Shown here one piece after another: positions 1 to 10,830 of a stretch of 64,000 nt of DNA (within the stretch, counting starts at the first letter, position 1; each line of letters begins with the position of its first letter). The stretch comes from Bolinopsis microptera (lineage: Eukaryota > Ctenophora > Tentaculata > Lobata > Bolinopsidae). The notes under the pieces are model-generated. The model saw only the letters and a program-made list of their open reading frames with translations, did not search any database and was not told the origin of the DNA. The stretch lies in contig NC_087081.1 in assembly GCF_026151205.1 (NCBI RefSeq), forward strand, positions 2,857,246 through 2,921,245, in the 5' to 3' direction. The translations under genes and the position numbers were made by a program.

Positions 1-894
1 CCTAATGAGAGCTATTTATAGCTTGGACAGCATAAACATAAATACGTTCGACATGTCTAGTTTTGTTTTGGTGGGATACATAACCAACGTCTGATCATAT
101 TCTGCTTTCCGGGCAAAATTTGGCTCCAAAGAAAGTGTAATAACCCTCGGGAAATATCGAAACTTTCGATAATTTGGCCTCGTTGGCGAAAGTTTTGATA
201 TCGCATGAGAAGGCATGTGATAAATGTATACTTTATATCTGACGCGGACCTTATTTGAAAATGTCAAAATATCTATAGCTATGATTATGAAATTTCTTTT
301 AAAACAACTAATACGAAATATTACCAGATTTGATGATCATATCACAGGTCATCTTCCTCAAATGGGTTATCGTGCATTAAATATTCCATGCTTAAAAAAG
401 CATCATATCAGTAATACCTGCTTTTTGAAAACAATTTTTCTTTTGACCACCGGTGGTCCTACATTTCAGTGTAAACTTTTACAAGATGTGGAGGTTTAAC
501 GGACTTTAACTTGGACGGACCTTAAACGGACGGACTTTAATTGAACGGACATTAAGATGAACGCTAGGACCTCCAGCGTTCAATTAATGTCCGTTCAAAT
601 AAGGTCCGTTAAGGTATTACCAAATAAGAACCAGAGTAAAACACTAAATACACACACCCTGTTCCTAAAACTCCCCCCAACCTTCCCCAGCCGTTAATAA
701 AACCAGTTGCTGTTGACCGGTTATTTACTAATTCCACTCACAACACAGTCTGATAGATTCTGGTCGGATATCTGTCTTCAATAAATCCGGTTTAGAAGGT
801 TCTTGGCCGGATATCGATCAGGAATTTTTTTAATTTCAGGAAAAAAATTGATTTCGGTTTATCGAGTTAAACATGTCGCGTCGGGATGAGGGAT
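1..894. other. Probable CARS1 intron, repeat-bearing
   Basis: This AT-rich stretch lies upstream of the CARS1 exons. The only short reading frames look random. It contains a small palindromic repeat at 496-612 (listed separately). No exon matching upstream CysRS sequence was seen. Confidence 0.5.
496..612. repeat. Small palindromic MITE-like repeat with TTAACGGAC ends
   Basis: The ends are TTAACGGAC and GTCCGTTAA, and the inverted arms are imperfect. The hexamer ACGGAC recurs several times in the left arm and its complement GTCCGT in the right. GGT flanks both sides (493-495 and 613-615) and could be a 3-bp target duplication. I cannot assign a superfamily. Confidence 0.55.
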
Positions 895-898
895 TTAA

Positions 899-1302
899 GG
901 GGACATATACAAAAAGCTTTTATGTCCTGACCATGCTGTTAACTTCATATTAAGAAAGTATACATCAAAACAATAAGATTTGATACATTAAAAATTATTT
1001 TTGAGGACACTCACTTTCGAAAAAATAAATTTTTTCTTTTTCGAAAATTTTGAAAATTTTGAGAAGTCTGTCACTGTTATACCGATATTTCAGTCGTTTT
1101 TAACGTTTTTTGGCTGATTTTTTTTCCTGAACATTACTTACAATCCGTACAATTTTTGACTACTTCTTAAGTTATACATTTCACCAATCACCCGGGTCAG
1201 CAGATATCGCTTCAAAAATCTTTGTGACTGTAGCTGATGATCATATCAAACTTTTTGGTTAACAGCATGGTCAGGATATAAAAGCTTTTTGTATATGTCC
1301 CC
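899..1302. mobile_element. piggyBac-like foldback MITE, TTAA-flanked
   Basis: A 404-bp element is flanked by TTAA at 895-898 and 1303-1306. It starts GGGGACATATACAAAAAGC and ends with the reverse complement; the arms match for about 45 bp. TTAA target duplication with G-rich ends is typical of piggyBac elements. Internal sequence (GAGAAGTCTGTCACTG, CAGATATCGCTTCAAAAAT) is shared with the larger element at 27651-28773. It has no coding capacity. Confidence 0.8.
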
Positions 1303-1944
1303 TTAAGGATGGAGTGATCATGTGACACTGATAACAGATATGTAATTAAGTCTGAACTGTGAAGCTGAAGCGGCAATAAATTGGTACCTGAAACATACAA
1401 AACTGGTCTAACGATCGGTCAGTTTTCACCTGTACCTGTACCTTCCACTTCAGGTGTGAGAATATATTAGAGGTAAAGATTTGGTAAAACTAGTTCCACT
1501 TGTTACAAGCTTTTACCAGCTGTAATGAGAAACTAGATGCGAACTGTGCGAAGAGTGCATTATGGTGTGTAAAGATAAGAGGTAGATGAATGTGAGATGA
1601 GTAGATTAGTGGACCTACTGCAAATCGGTGGAGTTATATTAGGTGTAAAGTATTGGTTAATTAAAGTATACTATACCAGACTATACCAGACTGAACGATA
1701 TAATTATATAACAAAGTTAACCTATAAGTATTAAGTATAGCAGATGAATAAGAACATAAATATTGAATCACCTGGGAGGTGGATAAAAATTGCAACAAAA
1801 TTTACTTCCTAAAAAGCAGAGGCGGGTATATGAATTGTAAATGATATCATAATTGTTTGCTCTGAGAATTTAAACCCAATCTAAATGTTTGGTTCCAGTT
1901 TAAACAATGACAAATACTGCCAGTTTACCTGATGCTCTTTACAG
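1303..1944. other. CARS1 intron, no other feature seen
   Basis: AT-rich sequence leads to the acceptor of the penultimate CARS1 coding exon. Nothing beyond scattered simple sequence was recognised. Confidence 0.5.
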
Positions 1945-2377
1945 GCGGAGAGAGCAGCAGCACGAGATAAGGCTGCTAAAGAGAAGCTAGAGAAAGGGAA
2001 GGTGCCACCTCTGGAGATGTTCCGGACAGCGCAGTACTCAGCTTGGGACGACCAGGGCTTTCCTACGCACGATGCAAAGGGAGTCGAGGTGGGGGTTTGT
2101 TTAATTGTCCCAGCTGATTTTTCAGTGGTGTTGCTTTTATTGTCGGACACGAATTAATGACTGATAGTTCGTTTATTTATGGGGTCGTCTTCGTACAAAT
2201 TTGCAATCTATATTTTTTTTCTCAATTTATTGTTGCCTCATCTGCAGCCCCATAAGTTCAAAACCATCTGCAACCCAGGTACCCAAATCACAACAGAAGA
2301 AACTTAAGAAACTACAAGCAGCTCAGGAAAAGCTGCACAAAACTTACCTCCAGCATATCTCTGACTTGGAGATCTAG
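1945..2377 (+). CDS. CARS1: Cysteinyl-tRNA synthetase, cytosolic, C-terminal end (last two coding exons)
   Basis: The exons are 1945-2088 (after acceptor ttacag, donor GAG|GTGGGG) and 2279-2377 (after acceptor acccag), joined in phase 0 and ending at TAG 2375-2377. Together they encode 80 residues. The first exon is Ala/Lys/Glu-rich, followed by a block with MFRT and GFPTHDAKG. The second is lysine-rich (KKLKKLQAAQEKLHK). This matches the C-terminal extension of animal cytosolic CysRS, where an MF...GxPTHD..GKE block precedes a lysine-rich AQEKL helix; that tail is absent from bacterial CysRS. The enzyme charges tRNA-Cys in the cytosol; the catalytic domain lies upstream of this window. The bases before 1945 are therefore intron. 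No polyadenylation signal could be chosen with confidence. Confidence 0.88.
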
Positions 2378-3352
2378 ATAACACTTTCTTTCACACACTG
2401 TAGATACCACTGGGAGAACTGTTAGGAGTAGGAGCAATGAGAAATCTGAACAATTTCATTTAATTGGCATCCTTAGACCACACTAATTTGTTTGACTGTT
2501 TGATTCAAAAGTTTGGGAATGTTTTAATGTGAATCTTAACAATTTCATTAGGTGTCCTTATAATACCACACTAATATTTTTGACTGTTTGATTAAAAATG
2601 TTGGGAATGTTTTCGAGTAAATACCATAAAAACATATAAATTATTGATTGAATCTGCTTGTGTGACTGTTGAAATGAATATCATTCTAGGTTGATTTTCT
2701 AGATCAGGGGGAAATCATTTACAGCTGTTTTGATGTTTTACTTTTAGCTATGTTAGTTTCTGGGTGCCCCACAAACAAACAAATAAGTTTCTGATTTTCT
2801 TGATGATTGTTTTCGACTTAGTTATTTATTGATCCTTTGAGCGGCAAAGTATTGTTTCTTATTTTTCATCTTCACGTCAAAATTGATCTATTGAACTTGC
2901 ATCTCGGTCGACAGTCTAGCCAATTCCTAGGATTCCTTTTTTTAATTCCCGTAATTCGTATTACGAATTACGGTAAGGAAATTCAAAAAAAGAAATTTTA
3001 GGTATTGGCTTTTAAAAAGCCATAAATTTGTCTACTATACGTCCTGATCACAAATTAAAAATCGAAATTCGAATTTAATCCAATGAGAATTGTTTACAAA
3101 TATTCATTATTAACAGCTAAAAGTAAAGTAACTAATTACGATCAATCGTAACCATATCTCCTGGATACGTCTGCGAAAAAACCCCTGAGTACATTGTACA
3201 AGTGCATACATTTCGAGTTGAACAGAAACATGCCCAAGTTATGCTACTAACGGGGGGTACCCCCCCCCCCCCCCCCCCCCCTACTAACCATTGACCAATA
3301 AATCTGTACAATAGATCATAAAGATGATATTTTTAAACAATTGAAAATACAA
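2378..3352. other. CARS1 3' UTR and intergenic
   Basis: The sequence after the CARS1 stop codon is AT-rich. It contains a weak local duplication near 2440-2600 (AATTTCATT.AGGTGTCCTTA-like), a perfect short palindrome at 2949-2973 and a poly-C run at about 3259-3281. No gene was seen. Confidence 0.5.
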
Positions 3353-3360
3353 TGCACAAT

Positions 3361-4448
3361 CAGGGGTGTAGGAAGCGGGGGGGCAGGGGGGGCCATCGCC
3401 CCCCCCCCCCCCCCCCCCCCCCATGAAATCTGGGCAAGGGGCCAAAAAGGGCCAACTTTTTAATTTAGGTTTCTAAAAATTTTTGGGAAAAAATTTTTCA
3501 AGTCAAAAATTTTGTAAGTCGAAAATTTTATAAGTCAAAAATTTTCAAAGTTTTCTTGGAAACTACTTTTGTTCATGTTTCATGCTACCCTGATCATTAT
3601 GAGCCAAAAATATTTTTTCGGTTTTCGAAGTTCGATATACGATTTTGGACTCGAAGGTTCTCCTTTGTAATGCGATCTCGGAAGGCAGGCCTCCCCTTCG
3701 CAAAATGAGCTCGGAAGCGGGAGCTCTGCTTTCAGAGGTACGTATCGAGAATGACTCGGACCGAAAATTTTTTAAGTCAAAATTTTTCAAAGTTTTCTGG
3801 AAACTACGTTTGTTCATGTTTCATGCTACCCTGATCATTATGAGCCGAAAATATTTTTTTCGGTTTTCGAAGTCCTACTTACCCCTTCGATATACGATTT
3901 TTTTCGGTTTTCGAAGTTCGATATATGATTTTGGACTCGAGGGTTCCCATTTGTAATGCGATCTCGGAAGGCAGGCCTCCCCTTCGCAAAATGAGCTCGG
4001 AAGCGGGAGCTCTGCTTTCAGAGGTACGTATCGAGAACAACTCGGACCGAAAATTTTCGAAAAGTCGAAATTTTTCAAAGTTTTTCTGGAAGTTACTTTA
4101 GTTCATGTTTCATGCTACCCTGATCGTTTTGGGCCGAAAATATATTTTTTGGTTTTTTTTGAAGTCCGTACCTACATTCGGAAGGTTGTGGATGTGATAC
4201 TGATCGGTTTCATGTACTAATTATAGAAAACGTAATATTTGGCCCACAGATTTGAAGGAAAATACGCAAATTTGGTCCTCAGATTTAAAGGAAAATGCGC
4301 AATTTGACGCGAAGAACTGAAAAAATCGCGATTTGTCGTGAGGCCAGGATCTTTTATCCTTACCCTCGAAATTCAGGCTTTGGCGCGAAGCGCCAAAAAA
4401 AATTTAGAATTTGGCCCCCCCATGAAGAAAATCATTCCTACACCCCTG
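3361..4448. mobile_element. Non-autonomous hAT element with 8-bp target duplication
   Basis: The element begins CAGGGGTGTAGGAA and ends TTCCTACACCCCTG, and is flanked by the perfect 8-bp duplication TGCACAAT (3353-3360 and 4449-4456). CAGGGGTGT-type ends with 8-bp duplications are diagnostic of hAT transposons. The interior has no transposase. It carries about 2.3 direct copies of a 240-290 bp unit (starting near 3551, 3793 and 4081) that includes TTCATGTTTCATGCTACCC. The open frames at 3563-4078 are by-products of this duplication. Long C and G tracts sit just inside the left end. Confidence 0.88.
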
Positions 4449-4545
4449 TGCACAATGATTAATTTTGTAAGCTTTTTCATTGCATATTGTTTTCCATCTT
4501 CATTACTATGTACAAGGACAAGCTAAGATCTACTCTTTGTGTCCA

Positions 4546-5230
4546 TAGTCTATGTAATAAGCGCCATGAGTTGGCACAGAATTTTTTGTCTCTGATTTTG
4601 ATAAATTTGGAACCAAAAGTTGCCTCTAAGTATGAATTGAATAATGCAAATTCACCGTGTAGCAAAATAACGTCGAGCTATATGTGGGCCTCCTGTGCAT
4701 TACAAGAATGTACAAAGGACGAAAAATGGGTAATTTATGCTTAAAATGCATATAACTCCTAAAATATTGAATATTTTGAAATAATTATTACAGTATCGTA
4801 ATGAGCTTAGTCAGACGCAACTTTTGGTACACAAATTATAATATTTGAAGCACCAAATTTTTCAAAAATTTGTTCAAAATTTCACACAAGGGGGGATCCT
4901 TTTGTTCAGATTGAAAAATTTTGAAAATAATTTTCCTTTAAATCTTAAAATATTAGTACTAAAAGTTTCGTCTCGATGAGCTGATTACGATGCCATAATA
5001 ATTACCTATGTGATAATAACTGAAAATGTGAAAGTTATAGGCCAAAAACTAAAAATTTGCGCAAAAAAAGCACGCGCGGCGAACAAGCGCCGTGTAGCAT
5101 TTTTAGCGAAAATTGCTACACGGTGGATTTATTTTATTCACATTTTTAGACAAATTTTGGTACCAAATTTATCGAAATCGGAGAAAAAAAGTTCTGTGCT
5201 CGCGCTTGGCGCTTATTACACTGACTACCA
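4546..5230. repeat. Foldback repeat with long imperfect inverted arms
   Basis: The left arm (about 4551-4625, including TGTAATAAGCGCC and GATAAATTTGG) is inverted at about 5150-5225. An inner pair (4785-4832 and 4948-5000, around GAGCTGATTACGAT) is also inverted. The inner motif recurs at 28130-28235 inside the piggyBac-like foldback, so the two repeats appear related. No target duplication was identified. The reading frames here are artefacts of the palindrome. Confidence 0.6.
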
Positions 5231-5545
5231 TCCCAAACCGTGTGAGACAGAGAATCTATTTATAGAAAGCGACATAAACAGAAACTGATACTGCTCTAAT
5301 ATAGGCCTTGAAAACAGAAACTGATCTACTAAACTCTATGATGCTTGCCAGAAGGCGCCAGCCGTCTCTTCGATCAAAACCGTTGTGTAATGGTTTTAGT
5401 AAACTGGATCTGATATTTGCACTATGGTTGGCGAGGATTCCCCGGCCCTCGCATAGGTGACAATCAAATAATAAAGGTGGTGGATGGCGGTGCTCTCGTC
5501 TGAACGGTGCTAAAGCTGATGACGGTTGCCGGTTGGTTGATAAGA

Positions 5546-6051
5546 TCACTGTGCGAGGGCTGATTTATCACCAAGACCACTCAGTTGGCGCTTCCTTCTT
5601 CCTGCTCCTGGGTCCACTGGTGTGACATTCTGGTCAGCACTGAAATAATATCCTCGTTAATCAAAATCATTTGGTAATATTAAAGTGGGAAACAGAGATT
5701 GACAACATTTATTTCCTTGAAGACATCGAGTAAGATTTAATAATTGTGAGTCGGGAATTTAAATTGATAAACTTACGCTAAACTTGATAAACTTGTGTCC
5801 TCACTTAAACTTGAGTCGTTTCGTCGTCGAGCACTTGAGGGGTTGAGTGGCTTGGTTCCTGGAATAAAAACGATTAGAAGCTAATGGGATATTTTGGACT
5901 AATTATAAGCTAGCAAACTTGAAATACAAATGCAATGTAGGCAGTACAGACGGAGGGTTATCATGGTGAAATATTCCAATTTCTCGACCAGATTCATCAT
6001 ACAACTTTTTCATCATTTATCATCATGAAAATTTATAACCCTCCGGCACAG

Positions 6052-6093
<42 letters not shown>

Positions 6094-9000
6094 TTTCTAA
6101 GGTCACGTTTGAGTCTGGCCAGATCGTCCAGTTCAGGACTGGGTGATCTGTCCCCCAGCTCGACCACTTTGTCCACCACATGTTCCACTCTGTTCTCTAG
6201 ACGATCTAGTTTCTTTGCCAGCACGTGAATATCATCCTCCATTGCTGTCATATCTCTGATAATATAAAGTGATCACAATGGTTTGGGAGATTTAGTGATG
6301 TCACGATGAATAATAATGATTGTTTACTCGTCCATTTTCAGACAAAACAGTGGTTAATTCTATACATCCATATTATATGGTTGTTGACAATGACATGCTT
6401 TTGCGCTAGCATTCACTGGTTAAAAGTCAATAAATTTACCCTGTTTTATCTAAAGTTCGTTCCAGGGACGACATTCTGCGATGCTGCTCTTCAAAGTTCC
6501 TCTTCACAACCTTAAACTCTGAAATTTGCTCGTACAGATTCATGATATGGACTTTTTAATAATTTTGAACAGATCAACAGATTGATACAACATGAATGAA
6601 ATCTAAATAAAGATAATGATCTAACTCCAATACAATCAGTTAATAAACTGTAATTACCGGCGAAAGTTCGTCTGAGTTCCTCACTAGTATCATCAACATG
6701 TCTCTGTAGCTCGTCAAAGTAAGATTTATTCATATGAGTAAGCTCTGAGTCTCTGGTTTCAACTGACTTCACCTACAGATGGAATTAGAAACGAGACAGT
6801 AAACCATCGCATTGGCTATGAAGTCCTTCAACAAGACATCTTAAATACAATATGTTCTGGAAACTAACTTTAGCCTAGGAATCCGGAACACTATAGAGTC
6901 ATACTGAGATAAACCACAAAGTGATAAATTGTGTCCAATATCAAGTAAGAAATGCCGAAACACCCCCCACTTACCAGTCCAGTAACGAGCACCCTCAGCC
7001 CCTCCAACTTTCCCTCTATCTCCCCAATCCTCAATGCCTGCTTCTGAGCTAGCTCCTTCTTGCTCTGCTCTATGTGGAACAGTGTGGTTCGCTCAACTGA
7101 CTTAGTGATGAACTGGTTCCTATCATCTGTAAATGTAATGTATTGTATTCTATCAGCTTAATCAAATATGGGGTAAATAAGCCATGGTATTTTACTTACG
7201 TAAATAATGATGGTCATAAATAGTTGTTTAGCAATATGATTGGACAATATTATGATCGTTTAGGAACGATATCACACTTACCGAAAACCACTCAAGACCT
7301 TTCATTTACTAAAACCCTAAATAAATTTTCAAACTGATTTACCCTCCAGTGACTTGACAAGATTGTCCACGTAACCCCGGGTAGCCAGAGTGTCCACCTT
7401 CCTCTCAACTGAGCCCAGCTTCGTCTTTATCAAGGATTGTTCTCGGTCGTTTTCAGCTAGACGTGTTATAAACGCAGCTGAAATTGGGATGCTTAGTTAT
7501 CAGCTGATTCTTTAATTTAATCTATTTTCTGAATAGTGAAAACAAGTTGGTGTACCTTATTTGTCGAACATCAACTTCTGATTATTTATCTTCAATTTAA
7601 AAGTGGGCAGTTTGAGTTATAAAATATGACGGTTCTATAAAAGGAAAAAGTCAAGAGACGTTCCTATTTTTATCGGATATTTCTACTTACAGTCAACTTG
7701 TTTTTGTCCGTCCTCTCCATTCTCAAATTTAGCGAGCAGTAGCTCGTTGGTAGACTCCAGATGGGAAATTCTATTCAATGTGGCGTCCTCTTGTTCTTTA
7801 AGCAACACTGAATTCCTGGGGTAGTGGAGTTACTAAAGTTGTCAAATAAACTGAGTCCGTTACAATAATACATATATTCCTATATCATTCATTATATTAT
7901 TCCTAACCAATGATTGCTTATTACATTCTAGAAAACCAAACGTAATTCATTTACATGCAAATAATCTCTTATTCCATCTCGTATTTGAGACATATGATTT
8001 TAAAATACGTTTTGAACCACTTAACAGCTTCAAAACACAGGCTGTACATTGTACAACGGACTGAGGAATCTAGATTACTTACTGTTTGACTTCCTCTAAT
8101 AGTAGAGCTTTCTCCTCTTCACCGATACCCGCTCGATTCTCACAAGTTAGAATTCTCGCATCCAACTTCTGAAACAAAATAAGGTGACGGTTTTAATTTT
8201 TTCTGAATAGAGTAAGAGCAGTATCCTGAGTCTATTCGGAAAACATGTTTCTGCTAACATAGGGGTCGTTCACATATTACGTAATCAGCTGAGGGGGTTC
8301 CGAATGATAACGCTAGTGTAATTTTGACACAATAGCTATGTGCAAAACTGATTACGGAGGGGGGGGGTAATGATTACGTAATATATGAACGACCCCATAC
8401 TAAAACACAGCATGAAGTCAGCAATTATTATATAGTGTGGTGTAAAGAAATTGCAGAGAACTAGACTATAAACACAGAACCTAAACAATCATAAATGGAA
8501 TAGACTTTAAGAAGATTTCGATAGATATGCTGGAGAAGAAGTGAAATGAAAATTGAGGCTTGTGTTTTAATAATTTATTGCAAAAAATAAATAAAATTGT
8601 AAAAGGTATTCATTAAACAAAAAATGTGCTTTGGATGTTGACTTGTAGTTCACTAGAAATGCTTTAAATGTGTCAGGCTTTTCACTCCAGGTCAACAATG
8701 AAGGGTTGTTCCGTATTCGTCTGGAAGCAGAACACCAGCGGATCAAAAGCCAAACCAGAGCAAATATACATGTTTCTGAAACCAGAAGTATTCGATATTT
8801 CTTCCATAAGAGAATTCACACGCAAGGCCAAAATATTTCCTTGTGTTCAAAACCCACAAATTTCACCTCGACACTCTCAGCTTGGCTGGAAATTGCTCTG
8901 GTTAATTCAACGACATCTTCTTCAAAGCAAATTACTCGGCTCTTTACTGATAATATCTGCTCTACCATTTGGGCGCTGTTGTTGGAGTGGCCTAATACGA

Positions 9001-10284
9001 TTAATTTTTATATGTATATTGCGTTGAAATCAGTTAACCGATTGTAACTTACAAATGCAAAAGGCGACAAAAGATATTTTTACAGATTAAGTTTTGGTTT
9101 AACGATTTAAATCCCTTCCTGGCGAATAAGTTTTATAATAAGTTTTCATTCTATGAACAAAAGAATATTAATCCTATACCCCATCTGAAAACAACTAAGT
9201 CCGGAGTAGTAACATTAAGTTAATTAATTAGTTAATTAGTTAATTAATTAGTTAATAAGGTAATTAATTAATTAGTTAATTAGTTAATAAGTTGATAACA
9301 TTAAGTCTATTTTACCTGTAAGAACGTCCTCTATCTCCTTCAGCCTGTCCTCCTCCAGGTATCCCAACAGGGCGTCCCTCAACTCACCTCTGTTGTATTC
9401 CTCTCTGTCTGCTAGCTCCTAGGTTCGCATAAAATGCTTACTATGGGCTTTGTGCTTTTTCTGTGCTTACATTAGGAATTATTACAGCACGCCTAATTAA
9501 AGTATAACCTTTTTTCTTGCTAACTGGAATTTGTGTTTGCAAGGCTTTAACAGCTGAGAACAGCTAAATCATACCCCCCGCCCCCCCCCCCCCCTCACCA
9601 TCCTTTGTTTTCAGCTGCAATGAACGTTGCTGCCAACCAAATTAAACATCTAAAGATAATGAAGAGGCATATTAATTGCTGCAGCCCACTTGACCCTGGT
9701 CTAGATAACCAATCAGCACAGTACCTGCAGTTCAGTATAGAGTTGACTCTTGTTGTTACTGATCAGATCGTCGAGCTCGTGGACCTGTTCCACCAGTCTC
9801 TCCTGGAGTATCCTCTGCATCTCACTGCTGCTCTGCACTGTTTGCAACTGCTCGTTTAGTCGGTCGTACATCGAGTGTAAATCTTGAATTCTCTGGGTCA
9901 TTTCTTCTGCTGTCTCTGGGCCTATCTCCTGCGAATAAGTTGGTAAAACTACGATAGTAGCGTATTCCAGAACATCGTCAAATTCTTCTCGAATGACAAA
10001 TTTGTAGATTAAGAGCAAAGAAGAATTCCGCTCTTTAAGTCGGCAAATTTGAGAAAATCATACTTTGCAGATAACCCTCACGACTTCATCAAAAATATAG
10101 ATGATATTCCAATACAGTTTGTAAATTTAACCTGATAGCCCTCTTTAGAACAGCATGCAGAGCACGGGGGTCTGCAGCAGAAGATGGGTGATAGGAAGTC
10201 CTTCCATATTGAGAACTCTTTCTTGGGGGGCTGGGTGGCGGTACTCCGAGGTCGGGGAGATATGGCTTCTTGAGGCGGTCTTAC
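5546..10284 (-). CDS. Coiled-coil protein with Cys-rich N-terminal segment (13 exons, 5' end missing)
   Basis: Exons in transcript order are 10284-10132, 9928-9725, 9418-9316, 8991-8867, 8168-8083, 7815-7691, 7477-7343, 7126-6975, 6772-6658, 6518-6440, 6255-6092, 5858-5777 and 5639-5546. Every junction is GT-AG and the phases agree throughout, giving 538 residues before TGA at 5546-5548. The first exon has basic/proline-rich sequence and a Cys cluster (FCCRPPCSACC). Then follow about 400 residues of Glu/Leu/Lys/Gln-rich heptad-like sequence, and a low-complexity tail (SSARRR, SSLSEDTSLSSL). The Cys cluster could be palmitoylated or bind metal; that is inference. No start codon was found upstream, so the N-terminus is missing. 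I do not recognise the family. Exon 8991-8867 rests on phase and composition only. Confidence 0.72.
6048..6091. repeat. (CA)n microsatellite forming a splice donor
   Basis: An uninterrupted CA/GT run of about 40 bp abuts the coiled-coil gene exon 6092-6255. On the minus strand the exon ends AAAAG and the intron opens directly into GTGTGTGTG, so the donor is the first GT of the microsatellite. Confidence 0.8.
8262..8396. mobile_element. Palindromic MITE, GGGGTCGTTCAC family, copy 1
   Basis: The 135-bp element opens GGGGTCGTTCACATATTACG and closes with the near-perfect reverse complement. It is flanked by ATA on both sides (8259-8261 and 8397-8399). Internal landmarks shared by the family are AATTACACTAGCGT and TACACATAGCTATTG. 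It lies in an intron of the coiled-coil gene. A 3-bp AT-rich duplication would suit PIF/Harbinger-type elements, but no transposase is present to prove it. Confidence 0.82.
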
Positions 10285-10667
10285 CTGTGGTGGTAGTCAT
10301 TATTTTACATTCAATTACCAAACGCTAAATAACTTTTAAAATATTTACCGTAATCATTTTACTTTTAATTAACTTGATAATTTTAGGAGGAGTTACCGTA
10401 AAATTAAATTGACTTCAAGAGTTAGGGTAAATCAGATAAGTTAAGTTAAATTTTACAGAATTCAACATATATAATTAATTGTATAAAGTTGAACGTTAAC
10501 GAACCGATTCATTGGACTCCTGGGTTACGGGATTTGACATTATCTACCTAGCATGAGCTAGTCTATCTTTGCTAAATCTGTCTTCTCTAAAATAAATTAG
10601 TCTTGTTAGTTGAGTCACTAAATGTCCAGTAATTGATGTATTTTAATTCGACAAAAGGGCTAGAAAT
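10285..10667. other. 5' region or intron of the coiled-coil gene, no exon seen
   Basis: AT-rich sequence lies upstream of the first recognised coiled-coil exon. I looked on the minus strand for a starting exon that would join in phase 0 and found none convincing. Confidence 0.4.
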
Positions 10668-10830
10668 GGGGTCGCTCACATATCACGTTATCACTGAGGG
10701 GAGGGGGTTTCTAAATAATTACGCTAGTGTATTTTTAGCACAATAGCTATGTGTAAAACTGATTACGGAGGGGAGGGAGGTTATGTATTGACTGAAAGGT
10801 GATTACGCAATATCAATATGTGAACAATCC
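10668..10830. mobile_element. Palindromic MITE, GGGGTCGTTCAC family, copy 2
   Basis: The left end GGGGTCGCTCACATAT and degenerate right end (ATATGTGAACAATCC) match the family, with the shared internal ACGCTAGTGTA and ATAGCTATGTG. No clean target duplication remains, so this is an older copy. Confidence 0.75.

Noticed and set aside
3563-4078. Overlapping frames of 67-103 codons on both strands
   Set aside because: They lie inside the hAT element and are repeated with its internal duplication; no domain.
8668-9047. Two overlapping plus-strand frames of about 120 codons
   Set aside because: The opposite strand carries a phase-compatible coiled-coil exon (8867-8991); the plus frames have no domain or splice context.
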